A stretch of DNA of 64,000 bases from JBMYYR01 sp965243605 (GTDB taxonomy: Bacteria; Bacteroidota; Bacteroidia; Flavobacteriales; CAJXXR01), in contig CBDEVQ010000096.1 in assembly GCA_965243605.1 (NCBI GenBank), positions 37,574 through 101,573 on the forward strand, given 5' to 3'. Shown piece after piece: positions 9,481 to 19,106 of the stretch; position 1 is the stretch's first letter; every line of letters starts with the position of its first letter. A program made the position numbers and the translations under genes. The notes under the pieces are model-generated. The model worked only from the letters and a program-made list of their open reading frames with translations. It was not told the origin of the DNA and did not search any database.

Positions 9481-10542
9481 TTAAATTTCATGATATAGTG
9501 GCGTATTAACGGGACGCCCTGTAAATTCATATCCTTTCATGATTTTAAAACCGAATAATCCGTTCGCCATTTTCAGTCTGATATAAGATGGATTTACATC
9601 TCTACTAATCATAAAAAAACGAACACCAGGATATTGACTGTAGGCGTTATGGTGCAATTGCATAAAGAATGAACTCCCTCTATGATAAGAGTTTGAGACT
9701 TTATGGAATTCAGGATGAGATGGACCGCTAAATGTATAGTTTAATATAAAAAATAGATTTACAATTAATGGACCAATAGAAGATGCATTAAACCAGTTTT
9801 TTTGAGTAACCTTTTTATTTAAGATGTTCTTGCGAATAAGAAAATAGAAGGTTGGTGTTAGCATAATTAGAAATACCAAATATAAGGGGACAAACGTATT
9901 AAATGTATAAAAAAGTAGAGCGATTAAATTAATAACACCAAAGATGTAATACCTAAAGTTAGTGTTTTTAAAAATGTATTTAAATGCTATACTAAAATGT
10001 TTAAGATTTATAGTTTCATGGGGAGTGAAAAATGCCCTATACCAAAAAGGGTAAGTTAAAGCAGATAAGGTAACACTAACAATCCCTCCAATTAATACAT
10101 CTACAAAAAATAAAATTGGAATAAAGAGCATAGCTATAACAGCAATAAAGTATCCAATTTGATCTAAGATTGTTCCAATTGCAAGATGAAGTTTAAACTC
10201 AGGAGATCTTCTATATGCCTCCTCTTTTCTACGTTTTGCCTCACGCATTTTTTCACGACGTTCTTCACGTTGTTTTTCTCGATCAGATTTAAAAGAGTCT
10301 TTGGTTGCATTGGAACGATCGCCATGGGTTTGAGTTCTTTTATGCTGTTGTGGAAGCGAACGTTGTCCAGTTAAAATCTCATATGCATTATTTATCGCTA
10401 TAAATTTAGCTTTTGCACTTGGGTTTGGATTTTTATCAGGATGGGTAAGCATGGCTTTTTTTCTAAATGCACGCTTAACCTCTTTTTTTGAGGCTCCATC
10501 AGGTAAGCCTAATATTTTATAATATTTAGAATATTGGTTCAA
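9481..10542 (-). CDS. DnaJ-domain membrane protein
   Basis: 353 aa. An N-terminal J domain (residues about 5-66) has the HPD motif in MLTHPDKNP, so it can stimulate an Hsp70 ATPase. A strongly charged Lys/Arg/Glu linker (residues about 70-115) follows, then four hydrophobic stretches between about 120 and 275, two of them a long pair (IGYFIAVIAMLFIPILFFVDV; YIFGVINLIALLFYTF). It has no Gly/Phe region or zinc-finger repeats, so it is a type III J protein anchored in the inner membrane. The C-terminal domain (YPGVRFFMISRDVNPSYIRL) has no family I recognise. Confidence 0.8.
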   Translation of the reverse strand: MNQYSKYYKILGLPDGASKKEVKRAFRKKAMLTHPDKNPNPSAKAKFIAINNAYEILTGQRSLPQQHKRTQTHGDRSNATKDSFKSDREKQREERREKMREAKRRKEEAYRRSPEFKLHLAIGTILDQIGYFIAVIAMLFIPILFFVDVLIGGIVSVTLSALTYPFWYRAFFTPHETINLKHFSIAFKYIFKNTNFRYYIFGVINLIALLFYTFNTFVPLYLVFLIMLTPTFYFLIRKNILNKKVTQKNWFNASSIGPLIVNLFFILNYTFSGPSHPEFHKVSNSYHRGSSFFMQLHHNAYSQYPGVRFFMISRDVNPSYIRLKMANGLFGFKIMKGYEFTGRPVNTPLYHEI

Positions 10543-10644
10543 AATAATTAGAGTTGAAGATCCGGTTTTTATGATTTTACTGGACTAATTTACAATAAAA
10601 TTTATCCAATACCGTATGGTAAATTTTAAATAAAGTATTTAAAC

Positions 10645-10676
10645 AAAAAAACACCATTCTAAAGAATAGTGTTTTT
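10645..10676 (-). terminator. Terminator after the 190-aa gene
   Basis: AAAAACACCATTCT / AGAATAGTGTTTTT hairpin with a short loop, lying after the stop of the minus-strand gene at 10712; A/T runs on both sides. Confidence 0.75.
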
Positions 10677-10711
10677 CTATACCTCACATTAAAGAGGTTG
10701 TATTTTGATAG

Positions 10712-11284
10712 TTATTGCTGTTGAGAGCGAATAATTTTATTAATCTTTTTATCGGCTAATGTTTTTATACGCTTTCCAACTGGACTTTCAGCAAATCGAG
10801 ATAAAATATCAAGATCTTCTGTGTTTTGAATGATAGATACTAAAAGTCTACTATCTTCAAACGTATTTTTATAGTCTAAACATTCTTCAAATAATTCAAG
10901 ACTCAATGGTTCGTTATTCAATCGTCTGATAAGCGTTTCTCTTAGAACAACTTTTTTAGTCCAGTCTCCAAATGTAGAAAACTGAATTTTTAAATGTTCA
11001 AATTGTTTATCTGTAATTTTTGGAGATTCAATAAGTTCTTTAAGTGCAGAACCAGCCATATGTTCATTAGAATCTTCAACAGCAAGTTCAACAAAGTTCT
11101 CTAACTCTCTATCCGACAATTTTTCTTTGCTATTTAACCAATTTACAAAAGAAGTAAATCTGTAATTCTCTTGTACTTTTTCTTCTGATGCTAGAAAATG
11201 GTTTAATTGTTTTTCGAATTCTTCTGGAGTTATAAACTCATAACGAATCCATTTTTTTGTATAGCCTAACTTAGATAGTTTCAT
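10712..11284 (-). CDS. Conserved hypothetical, helical repeat-like protein
   Basis: 190 aa, no signal peptide or membrane segment. Composition is rich in Glu, Lys and Leu with regular helix-pair spacing (KLSDRELENFVELAVEDSNEHM; KITDKQFEHLKIQFSTFGDW; PLSLELFEECLDYKN), suggesting an all-alpha HEAT/ARM-like fold. Function unknown. It stands alone between a terminator and a 500-bp gap. Confidence 0.6.
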   Translation of the reverse strand: MKLSKLGYTKKWIRYEFITPEEFEKQLNHFLASEEKVQENYRFTSFVNWLNSKEKLSDRELENFVELAVEDSNEHMAGSALKELIESPKITDKQFEHLKIQFSTFGDWTKKVVLRETLIRRLNNEPLSLELFEECLDYKNTFEDSRLLVSIIQNTEDLDILSRFAESPVGKRIKTLADKKINKIIRSQQQ

Positions 11285-11791
11285 GGTTTGTTGTTAAAGT
11301 TATAAAATCTAATGCATAGATTTTAAAAGTCCATTTTATTACAATTTTATCTATACAGAGTGCTCTATAGAGTTGTTAATAAAATATACGGCAAAATTAA
11401 ATTTAAAAAGCGAATTATAGGTTAGATTATATATTTAAATAATAAAGAAGCGTATTTTATTATGAATAGGGTAACGTATTTACTGGGAATTTTAATTTTA
11501 ATAGATGATTTTTAATTAATTAGAAGGGTGAAGTGTTTTATTTTTAGTATTTTACGTCTTGTTTTAAATAATCGACAATTGATTGTGAGTTGTTAAAAAC
11601 AGAACATAACATTTGAATTTCTGAGTCTAGGAGCGATGATGGTTAGCTTTTTGAATCGGTTTAGGATCAGATTACCATTTATTTTGTTTACTTAACTTGA
11701 TTCGCTTTTAGTCTATATATATTATTTCTTTGGAGACCGGATCTGAAAAAAGAAAGCTTGTTAGATAATTATTAATCTAACAAGCCTTTTT
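11285..11791. other. 507-bp intergenic region without a gene
   Basis: AT-rich. The only clear structure is the terminator at 11756-11788. No convincing ORF, tRNA or repeat seen. Confidence 0.6.
11756..11788. terminator. Terminator of mtaB (bidirectional)
   Basis: Perfect 11-bp stem GCTTGTTAGAT / ATCTAACAAGC with an 8-nt loop. T-rich tracts on both sides; it sits immediately after the mtaB stop. Confidence 0.85.
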
Positions 11792-13120
11792 TTAGAGTTT
11801 CACCCATTCTCCAAATACACTTCCGTCGTTATCATCAATAGACAACAGTTTAACGGGGATGGTTTGGTTTCTTAAACCTGGATCGTATTCTAATTTAACT
11901 TTAACATAGTTTTCTGTAAACCCATGGATATAACCATTGTGGTTATCATGTTCAAAAAGAACCGTTTTAGTTTTACCCAATTGTGAGTCATAAAAGGCAT
12001 GGCGTTTTTTAGCAGAAAGTATACGCAACATTTTAGAACGCTTAGATTTTTCAGCCTTAGTAATTTGATTCTCCATAACATCTGCTTCTGTGTTCGCTCT
12101 TTGAGAGTATGAGAATACATGTAAGTATGAACAGTCTAGTTGAGAAATGAAATTATAGGTTTCTAAGAATAATTCTTCTGTTTCTCCAGGGTATCCCACA
12201 ATAACATCTACACCAATACAACAGTCTGGCATAACTTCTTTTATTTTATTAACACGTTCTTGGTACAATTCTACATTATAACGCCTTTTCATTGAACGTA
12301 AAATAGTATTGGTACCCGATTGTAATGGAATATGGAAATGAGGAACAAATCGATTGGATGTAGATACAAAATCAATCGTTTCATTTTTTAGTAAATTTGG
12401 TTCTATTGAAGAAATACGAATTCTATTAATTCCATCTACATCATCTAAGTTTTGAACCAACTCTAAAAAAGTATGTTCATGGCGTTTGTTTCCAAATTCA
12501 CCCTTTCCATAATCTCCAATATTAACACCCGTTAATACTATCTCCTTAACACCTTTTTCAGCAATTTCTTTAGCGTTTTTTAAAACACTTTCCATTTTAT
12601 CACTTCTACTTATACCTCTTGCTTGAGGTATCGTGCAATATGTACATTTATAATCGCAACCATCTTGAACTTTTAAAAAAGCTCTTGTACGATCACCAAT
12701 AGAATATGCAGATTCAAACTGATTGGCTTCTTCAATTTCACAAGAATGTACCGTATCTAATGATTCATCATTAACTAATGCATTGATATAAAATGGAAGC
12801 TTAAACTTTTCGGTTGCCCCCAAGACTAAATCCACACCATTAATTTCAGCAATCTGCTTAGGTTTAAGTTGTGCATAACATCCAATAATGGCAATTATAG
12901 AATCGGGCATCTGTTCGCGTTTTTTGCGAATCATACGATTACATTCTTTATCCGCATTTTCTGTTACCGAACATGTATTAATAATATAAATATCTGCGTC
13001 CTCGTCAAATTTAACACGGTCGTAACCTTCATCTTCGCAATTTCTTGCAATTGTTGAGGTTTCAGAAAAGTTTAATTTGCATCCCATTGTATGGAAAGCA
13101 ACTCGTTTATTGTTTGTCAT
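11792..13120 (-). CDS. mtaB: tRNA t6A37 methylthiotransferase MtaB
   Basis: 442 aa radical-SAM methylthiotransferase that converts t6A37 to ms2t6A37 in tRNAs. The N-terminal UPF0004 domain has Cys residues in MGCKLN, NTCSVTEN and GCYAQ for the first cluster. The radical-SAM core has the CxxxCxxC motif in GCDYKCTYCTIPQARG, followed by a C-terminal TRAM-like domain. MtaB rather than MiaB is indicated by the 'KVQDGCDYKCTYCTIP' form and the overall size. A TAAATTTG -7-like element occurs at 13172-13179 on the minus strand in the 77-bp gap shared with the divergent gene. Confidence 0.92.
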   Translation of the reverse strand: MTNNKRVAFHTMGCKLNFSETSTIARNCEDEGYDRVKFDEDADIYIINTCSVTENADKECNRMIRKKREQMPDSIIAIIGCYAQLKPKQIAEINGVDLVLGATEKFKLPFYINALVNDESLDTVHSCEIEEANQFESAYSIGDRTRAFLKVQDGCDYKCTYCTIPQARGISRSDKMESVLKNAKEIAEKGVKEIVLTGVNIGDYGKGEFGNKRHEHTFLELVQNLDDVDGINRIRISSIEPNLLKNETIDFVSTSNRFVPHFHIPLQSGTNTILRSMKRRYNVELYQERVNKIKEVMPDCCIGVDVIVGYPGETEELFLETYNFISQLDCSYLHVFSYSQRANTEADVMENQITKAEKSKRSKMLRILSAKKRHAFYDSQLGKTKTVLFEHDNHNGYIHGFTENYVKVKLEYDPGLRNQTIPVKLLSIDDNDGSVFGEWVKL

Positions 13121-13197
13121 ATCAGAACTTAGCTTTGATACTCTGAAAAATTGAGTGTATTTTTAGCGATGCAAATTTAGTTCATTTTTTTATCATT

Positions 13198-14811
13198 ATG
13201 TATAACATATCTGTAGCTTTAAAATTATTCCTCATCTTTTTTGGATGTTCACTCATATCGTGTCAGCAAAAATCAACACATAATTATACTGTGAATGATG
13301 TGTTTAGATACAATGAATCCAGTGATATTAAAACATTAGATCCTGCATATGCAAGCAATCAAGCTCATATTTGGGTATGTAATCAAATCTATAATTCACT
13401 AGTACAGATGGATTCGGCTTTAAACATCCAACCATCATTGGCAAAATCTTGGTCTATAGATACTACAGCGACCATCTATACCTTTAACTTAAGAGAAGAT
13501 ATTCAGTTTTATGATCCAGAGGGGAGGTATAGCTCATCTTTAAAAGCATCTGATGTTGTGTTTTCGTTAGAACGTTTACGATCTAAAACCCTTGCAGCAC
13601 CAGGAGCATGGATATTAGAAAGTGTTAAGAAAGGCGGAATAACAGCAATCAATGAAACTGAAGTAAAGTTTGAGTTAACAGAACCTAATCCTGCATTTTT
13701 ATCTCTAATGTCTATGCAATATGCCAGTATTTTGTCTGAGACGTATTATAACGATGTTGCTGAAAATTATTTTAAACAACCGATTAGTACTGGGCCTTAT
13801 TATTATAAATTTTGGGAAGATAAAGTTAAATTGGTTTTACGTAAAAACCCTAAATATTTTGAGAAGGATGTTAATGGAATTTCTCTTCCGTATTTAGAAG
13901 CTATTTCAATTCGTTTTTTACCAGATAAACATGCGGCCTTTTTAGAGTTTATTAAAGGGAATTTAGACTTTATATCTGGAATAGATGCATCATATAAAGA
14001 TGAGGTTCTTGATAAAGAAGGAAAGCTTAAAACAAAATATGAATCCGAGATAAATTTAAAGAAACAAGATTATTTAAATACAGAATACCTTGCGTTTTTA
14101 GTGGATAGCATGTCGTTTTATCCATATAACAACGCCGATTTTAGAAAAGCGGTAAACTTTGCTTTTGATCGAAATTTAATGATGAAGTACATAAGGAATG
14201 GAATTGGAACACCCGCTGAAAATGGATTTGTTCCGAAAGGACTTCAAGCGTTTGAAATGGATAATAAATATACATTTTACAACAAAGATTCAGTAGAATA
14301 TTACCTTTCTCGTTCTCAATATAAAATTGAGGGTAGTCCAGAAATAGAATTGCATACCAACAATTCATATTTAGATTTATGTGAATATATTCAGAATAGT
14401 CTTAACGGATTTGGAATAAAAACAAGAGTTACTGTACATCCTTCATCCACTTTAAGACAAATGATCTCTAAACAGAAAGTCCAATTTTTTAGAGCAAGTT
14501 GGATTGCAGATTATCCAGATGCTGAGAATTATCTTTCTTTATTCTATAGTGAAAATAAAGCGCCTAATGGTCCAAATTATTCTCATTTCGAAAATGCAAT
14601 ATTTGATTCTCTTTATGTTGAGTCTAGAAAAATTGGGGCGCATAAAAATAGAATACCTACATATAAATTAATGCAAAAGATAATGATGACAGAATCACCC
14701 GTAGTTCCATTGTATTATGATGAGGTGTATTTGTTTATGCAAAAGAATATTAAAGGGTTACAAACCAATCCTATGAATTTAATACAAATTAAGTATATTG
14801 ATAAACAATAG
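13198..14811 (+). CDS. Oligopeptide ABC transporter substrate-binding lipoprotein (SBP family 5)
   Basis: 537 aa. Lipoprotein signal with lipobox LISC near residue 22. The body is a DppA/OppA-type solute-binding protein (ESSDIKTLDPAYASN near the start, SLAKSWSIDTTATIYTFNLR, ISTGPYYYKFWEDKVKLVL, FRKAVNFAFDRNLM, RASWIADYPDAENYL). It would capture peptides or related solutes at the membrane. No permease or ATPase genes lie next to it; Bacteroidetes often have such orphan binding proteins. Divergent from mtaB. Confidence 0.88.
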   Translation: MYNISVALKLFLIFFGCSLISCQQKSTHNYTVNDVFRYNESSDIKTLDPAYASNQAHIWVCNQIYNSLVQMDSALNIQPSLAKSWSIDTTATIYTFNLREDIQFYDPEGRYSSSLKASDVVFSLERLRSKTLAAPGAWILESVKKGGITAINETEVKFELTEPNPAFLSLMSMQYASILSETYYNDVAENYFKQPISTGPYYYKFWEDKVKLVLRKNPKYFEKDVNGISLPYLEAISIRFLPDKHAAFLEFIKGNLDFISGIDASYKDEVLDKEGKLKTKYESEINLKKQDYLNTEYLAFLVDSMSFYPYNNADFRKAVNFAFDRNLMMKYIRNGIGTPAENGFVPKGLQAFEMDNKYTFYNKDSVEYYLSRSQYKIEGSPEIELHTNNSYLDLCEYIQNSLNGFGIKTRVTVHPSSTLRQMISKQKVQFFRASWIADYPDAENYLSLFYSENKAPNGPNYSHFENAIFDSLYVESRKIGAHKNRIPTYKLMQKIMMTESPVVPLYYDEVYLFMQKNIKGLQTNPMNLIQIKYIDKQ

Positions 14812-14857
14812 CTATTTTAGCTCGAATACTTTAAATATAATAATTAAAAAATAAATT

Positions 14858-15568
14858 ATGAAAAAGGTTATAGTTAATATAATCGTATTGATGCTTATAT
14901 CATGTTCAAATACATCCCCTTGTGAAAAGGAATACGAAGACCAATTAGGTGTAGAATTAGTATTAGGATTGAATGAATCTGTAAATACATTTGAACAAAT
15001 GTTAGAGGTTTATTACCAATCACAACCGTCTACAAGCTTATATTCTAAATTTTTAAATGATGTAGGACATAAAACATTGGATTGGAATAAGTTTTATGAG
15101 AATACAATAGAATTAGAGTCTATTAAAGAAAAGGTTTATCAATCAGGATTATATGATGAGCTAGTATATAAATATATAGCTGTTGCAGATTCAACAGAAG
15201 GGTTAATTGGAAGGAAATATTATTATCAACCTAAACATTCATCAGAACCAATAGATTCTATAACTATTAGATTAGATAATAGACTGGATTCTATATTTAA
15301 AATGGAAGGTGGTATAGTAGAGTATATTGATGTCAGTAAATTAGACAACAATATGTCTTGTTCGGAACAAAATAGCATTATTATTAAAGAGTACTTAGAA
15401 ACAAAAAAATCTGCTGGTAGTATAATGCCATATTTGATAGCTGGTGGACTTTTAAAACATCCTTCACTAAAAATAGATTATTTTATGAAACGTATTATTG
15501 TTAAGGAGTTTTTACTTTATAACGTTTGTAAAAGTATCTATAGTGAAAGAAATTTAAGTCGTAAATAG
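14858..15568 (+). CDS. Hypothetical lipoprotein
   Basis: 236 aa with a lipoprotein signal (MKKVIVNIIVLMLISCSNTS; Cys 16). Acidic and probably helical; no family recognised. It begins 46 bp after the preceding gene and is likely co-transcribed with it. Confidence 0.65.
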   Translation: MKKVIVNIIVLMLISCSNTSPCEKEYEDQLGVELVLGLNESVNTFEQMLEVYYQSQPSTSLYSKFLNDVGHKTLDWNKFYENTIELESIKEKVYQSGLYDELVYKYIAVADSTEGLIGRKYYYQPKHSSEPIDSITIRLDNRLDSIFKMEGGIVEYIDVSKLDNNMSCSEQNSIIIKEYLETKKSAGSIMPYLIAGGLLKHPSLKIDYFMKRIIVKEFLLYNVCKSIYSERNLSRK

Positions 15569-15888
15569 TTCTCGATATATGTTGCTTTCTCTGGAATATA
15601 TAAAATATTGAGAAGTGAAATTTTAATACCTTAATGAATAATCAAGATATGTAACGCTTAATTGTAGAGGTTCATATTGTCTGATAATGAAGGGTTATTT
15701 GAATATAGAACACAACTCATTCATTATTTTCATCATAAAATAACCTGCAAATTCCATTCACAGTGCTAATTTCACCATTCATCGGCGTTAAGAGGTTTAT
15801 GAGGTGTATACCGTCATTTATTACCTTAAACTGTTGCTATATTTGTAATGTAATCAAAAACAAAGTTTAACAACAAAAACAAAATAAG
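15569..15888. other. Intergenic region with duplicated upstream regulatory block
   Basis: The first about 180 bp show nothing. From about 15750 to the start codon the sequence is paralogous to 19880-20023. It includes a 33-bp identical block (15775-15807) and the promoter. Confidence 0.65.
15792..15845 (+). promoter_or_regulatory. Promoter and upstream direct repeat of the 187-aa secreted protein gene, copy 1
   Basis: -7 element TATATTTG (15838-15845), preceded by the GAGGT-TTAT-GAGGT direct repeat at 15792-15805. The same arrangement is kept at copy 2. It leaves an A-rich 5' leader of about 35-40 nt before the ATG. Confidence 0.55.
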
Positions 15889-16452
15889 ATGAAAAAGTTT
15901 GCATTAACATTAGGATTAGCATTAGTAGGTACAATGGCATTTGCTCAAGACGATCAAGATGATAGTCACCAAATTTCTTTCGCTATTCCAGCAACAAGTA
16001 TCTTAGATATTGAAGGACCTGGAGGAAACAACGGAATTAACTTTACTCCAGAAGCGATTACTGAGGCTGGTAATGCATTCGACTTCAACTTATCTAACTC
16101 TGCGCTTTGGTTAAACTACTCTAACATTAAAGCCAGTGCAGAAACAACTAGAAAAGTTACTGTAGGAATGACTAACGATTTACCAACAGGAATGACTCTA
16201 ACGGTTGCTGCTGGATCAGATGCTGGAAACGGGAACGGCGTAAAAGGAACACCTAACGCTTCTGCTATTACATTAGCAAACGGATCTTCATCAACTATTA
16301 TTACTGGAATTGGAAGTGCATATACTGGAAACGGTATAAACAACGGACACCAGTTAACATATAACTTATCGTTTGATGATGCAGAATTCCAAACATTAAG
16401 TGCTGACCTTAACGAATCAGTTACGATTACATATACTATTGCAGACGAGTAA
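15889..16452 (+). CDS. Secreted beta-rich protein, duplicate copy 1
   Basis: 187 aa. A classical signal peptide (MKKFALTLGLALVGTMAFAQ) is followed by an acidic stretch (DDQDDSHQ) and a Gly/Asn/Thr-rich body with alternating beta pattern, ending SVTITYTIADE. The composition and closing strand recall fimbrial or WxL-like beta-sandwich proteins, but I cannot name a family. It differs from copy 2 (20024) by a single residue (Gln versus Leu after the acidic pair), while the DNA shows scattered synonymous changes. Own promoter and strong terminator suggest high, independent expression. Confidence 0.75.
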   Translation: MKKFALTLGLALVGTMAFAQDDQDDSHQISFAIPATSILDIEGPGGNNGINFTPEAITEAGNAFDFNLSNSALWLNYSNIKASAETTRKVTVGMTNDLPTGMTLTVAAGSDAGNGNGVKGTPNASAITLANGSSSTIITGIGSAYTGNGINNGHQLTYNLSFDDAEFQTLSADLNESVTITYTIADE

Positions 16453-16474
16453 ACAACAGCAACTATTATATATT

Positions 16475-16510
16475 AAAAAGAGCCTAGTACAATGTACTAG
16501 GCTCTTTTTT
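16475..16510. terminator. Terminator of copy 1
   Basis: AAAAAGAGCCTAGTAC / GTACTAGGCTCTTTTTT stem, very strong, with A/T runs on both sides. It also serves the convergent gene ending at 16559. Confidence 0.9.
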
Positions 16511-16558
16511 GATTAAAATTAAATTGGGGGAAATAAAAATTGTATCGTTTATAGGAAT

Positions 16559-17686
16559 TTATTTCCTAATCACTTTATAGTTTGTGGTTGTGTTATCCTT
16601 TTTAATATTTAAAAAATATAACCCAGAAATAGTAGGCAATGAGAATTCTACATAAGAGGATTGGTTATAAGTATTTATTGAAACCAATTTTCCTAAATTA
16701 TCATAAATGGAAATACTTAACTCAGACCATATTTCTTTAGAGTTTAATTGAATTATACCTGTATTAGGATCTGTAAATACATTAAGAGATTGATCCAGTT
16801 CTAACGTATTTAAGGCCGAAATGGTTATGCATTCCGAAGTATCAGAACATTCAGTTTCAGTAATAATAACCGCATAGGTTCCATTAGATGTTGGTGTGAA
16901 ACTTTGGTTAGTGGCATTTGGAATAGCCATATTGGTAGAACAATCTAGCCATTGGTAGATTTTATTATCCAGATCTGCTTTTAAAGTATCTGCAATTAAA
17001 GAAACGCTATAGTTTGGGTTTTCGGCATATCTACAAGTTCTAACTTTATATAAATCAAGTTCAGCATCTGTCATCCAATGTACAGAAGTAAATGGCGAAC
17101 TATTAATTGTAAAGTAATAAAAGGCTTCAGCTTCAGCTTGTGTAAACCCAATATTCATATAATAATCAATATAGGGTTGATGTTTTATATGACCTACTGG
17201 GTAATCTGTTGCAGTAACGTTTCCATTTTCATCTTCAGCCCAAGAGTGAACACCAACAGCATCTGGTGTATTTTCTACTATACGTGTAGAACCGGCTAAA
17301 AACATATCTGTGGCTCCCGATGCAATAAATCCTTGGTGTGGTAGATACATTTTATAGCCATGATCATATATGAGTTGAGAGGCTTGCAAATTTGCTTCAT
17401 CGTTAGCAGAACCAGGACATGCATACATAACAATAGTTGTTACATCCGGATTATTGTCTATTAAATTTTGTACAACTGTTGGTGTGGTATTATCAATTAC
17501 ACCATAAGCCACAGCAAATGTTTGATGAATATGAAATTGAAAGGTTGCGGATTCTGAAGGATTTAAAGTTTGAATGAAATTAGAATATCCTAATGTGTCA
17601 ACAGAACAGTCACAGCTTTCAGAAACTTGTGCATTTCCTAGATATATTAGACCTAGTGATAATAAATAAAAAAAAGTTTTTTTCAT
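16559..17686 (-). CDS. Secreted ClpP/crotonase-fold-like protein with T9SS sorting domain
   Basis: 375 aa from the ATG at 17686. An upstream in-frame ATG at 17743 would put 19 residues before the signal peptide (MKKTFFYLLSLGLIYLGNAQ), and AGGAAG lies ahead of the chosen start. The domain at residues about 40-220 has ACPGSANDEANLQASQLI and then ASGATDMFLAGSTRIV. This is the layout of periplasmic ClpP-like serine hydrolases, with the Ser of ASGATD as candidate nucleophile; a conserved-looking HSWAEDENG follows. A Cys-bearing immunoglobulin-like spacer and a T9SS tail (LNVFTDPNTGIIQLNS ... GLYFLNIKK) follow. Hydrolase assignment is inference. Confidence 0.7.
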   Translation of the reverse strand: MKKTFFYLLSLGLIYLGNAQVSESCDCSVDTLGYSNFIQTLNPSESATFQFHIHQTFAVAYGVIDNTTPTVVQNLIDNNPDVTTIVMYACPGSANDEANLQASQLIYDHGYKMYLPHQGFIASGATDMFLAGSTRIVENTPDAVGVHSWAEDENGNVTATDYPVGHIKHQPYIDYYMNIGFTQAEAEAFYYFTINSSPFTSVHWMTDAELDLYKVRTCRYAENPNYSVSLIADTLKADLDNKIYQWLDCSTNMAIPNATNQSFTPTSNGTYAVIITETECSDTSECITISALNTLELDQSLNVFTDPNTGIIQLNSKEIWSELSISIYDNLGKLVSINTYNQSSYVEFSLPTISGLYFLNIKKDNTTTNYKVIRK

Positions 17687-17908
17687 GAGTATATCTTCCT
17701 TTAAAAGGTTAAACTCATGGTATACAGAAAGATTTTTCTGCAATGGAATGTAGATATACCGCCAATTTCTTCCATGTGATGCGGTATATAGTATTTAATA
17801 ATCCAATCCTATTGGCGAATTTATATAAAAAAATAAATTCAAGAATGAAAAATGATAAAATATCTTTAAATTTTAATACCGATAATAGTTGGTGGAAATC
17901 TGATATTC

Positions 17909-18799
17909 CTATTTTTTCTTTCGTTTCAAACGTTTAATTTGTGTTTTAGCATGTTGGTTTAAAGGATCAAATTTTAATACTTCTTTATATTGGTTTATAG
18001 CTTCTTTAGGTTTGTTGGCTTTTATTAAACCTTCAGCATAACTGTCATAAACATTTGGTTCAAATTTGAAAAGTTCTTTATTCAGCTTAAAAATAAGAAG
18101 GGCTTTTTCAATTTCTTTACGTTTTAAGAAGACATATCCTAAAGTATTTAGTTCTTTACTTTGTTTACATAAATATTGTAACGATTTATATAATGCATCA
18201 TATTGTTTTTCAATTTCTTCTATCGTAGTACTCTCAAAATAATACATGGCAAAATTTGCAGCTCTGTAATTTGGTTTAGATGGAAATTCTAGCGCTATTT
18301 GAGCAAGATCTGTATGTAAATTGTTAACCGGACTTTCAACAATTCGAGCTTTTTCTTCTCCGTCTTTTTTAAATATAAATGTAGGTACTCTGTGGATATA
18401 TTTACCTTGTTCTTCGTGATTAGGCCCAACCTTATATTGGTCTTCGGTATCATATAATGCCGTAAATGTTAATTGCTCTCTATTCAATCCTAAATCGTCC
18501 CAAAGTTTTACAAATCTTGAAACCCAGTACTTGCTATCTCCACACCATGTACCTAAATAAATTTCAACCTCATAATCTTTTAATTTCGTATTCCATTCTG
18601 TATTAATACCTTCTGGAATTTTATAATCGTTATAATATTTGTTAAACCAAGTGCTGTAAGTTGAATCTGATTCTAGATCAGAAATATTAAAGGGCCCACA
18701 TAGGTGAGTTTGGCCATTATTGTCGGTGTATTGTGTTGAATTTTGAGCAAAAGTTGTTAAGGAAATAAAGAATAAAACTAAAAAGGAAATTGTTTTCAT
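17909..18799 (-). CDS. Periplasmic thioredoxin-fold protein with TPR tail
   Basis: 296 aa from the ATG at 18799; the longer form from 18856 would place 19 residues before the signal peptide (MKTISFLVLFFISLTTFAQ). A thioredoxin-like domain (residues about 65-170) has LGTWCGDSKYWVSRF, so the active site is CGDS: only the first Cys of CxxC is kept. The cis-Pro loop is HRVPTFIF. TPR-like helices (residues about 190-295) end in a basic KRLKRKKK tail. The single-Cys site argues against a simple disulfide oxidase; an isomerase-like or scaffold role is possible. Confidence 0.78.
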   Translation of the reverse strand: MKTISFLVLFFISLTTFAQNSTQYTDNNGQTHLCGPFNISDLESDSTYSTWFNKYYNDYKIPEGINTEWNTKLKDYEVEIYLGTWCGDSKYWVSRFVKLWDDLGLNREQLTFTALYDTEDQYKVGPNHEEQGKYIHRVPTFIFKKDGEEKARIVESPVNNLHTDLAQIALEFPSKPNYRAANFAMYYFESTTIEEIEKQYDALYKSLQYLCKQSKELNTLGYVFLKRKEIEKALLIFKLNKELFKFEPNVYDSYAEGLIKANKPKEAINQYKEVLKFDPLNQHAKTQIKRLKRKKK

Positions 18800-19106
18800 A
18801 AGATTAGATGTATTAAAAATTATTTTAAATATGAACTTAATTTTAATAGTATACAAATATGTAAATGTTAATTAATGCGATTTTGGAGTTGTTAACCTTT
18901 CTAGTATATTTGAATGATAATGTTGATAAATTAATGCCTTTCATCTTTTCTTATAGACTTTACTTTTGTTTACTTAAAATAAAACAGATTCTAACCTTAG
19001 ACTAATACGTATTAATTGAAGTATAAGAACTTTATTGGAATAAAGGGTATAAGATGCATTTCATTACATACATCTAAATAGGAATTGTTATTAAAAATTA
19101 TCTAAA
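18800..19106. other. Intergenic region, nothing recognised
   Basis: Divergent spacer between the thioredoxin-TPR gene and the 173-aa gene; AT-rich, no clear promoter, repeat or RNA gene. Confidence 0.5.
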
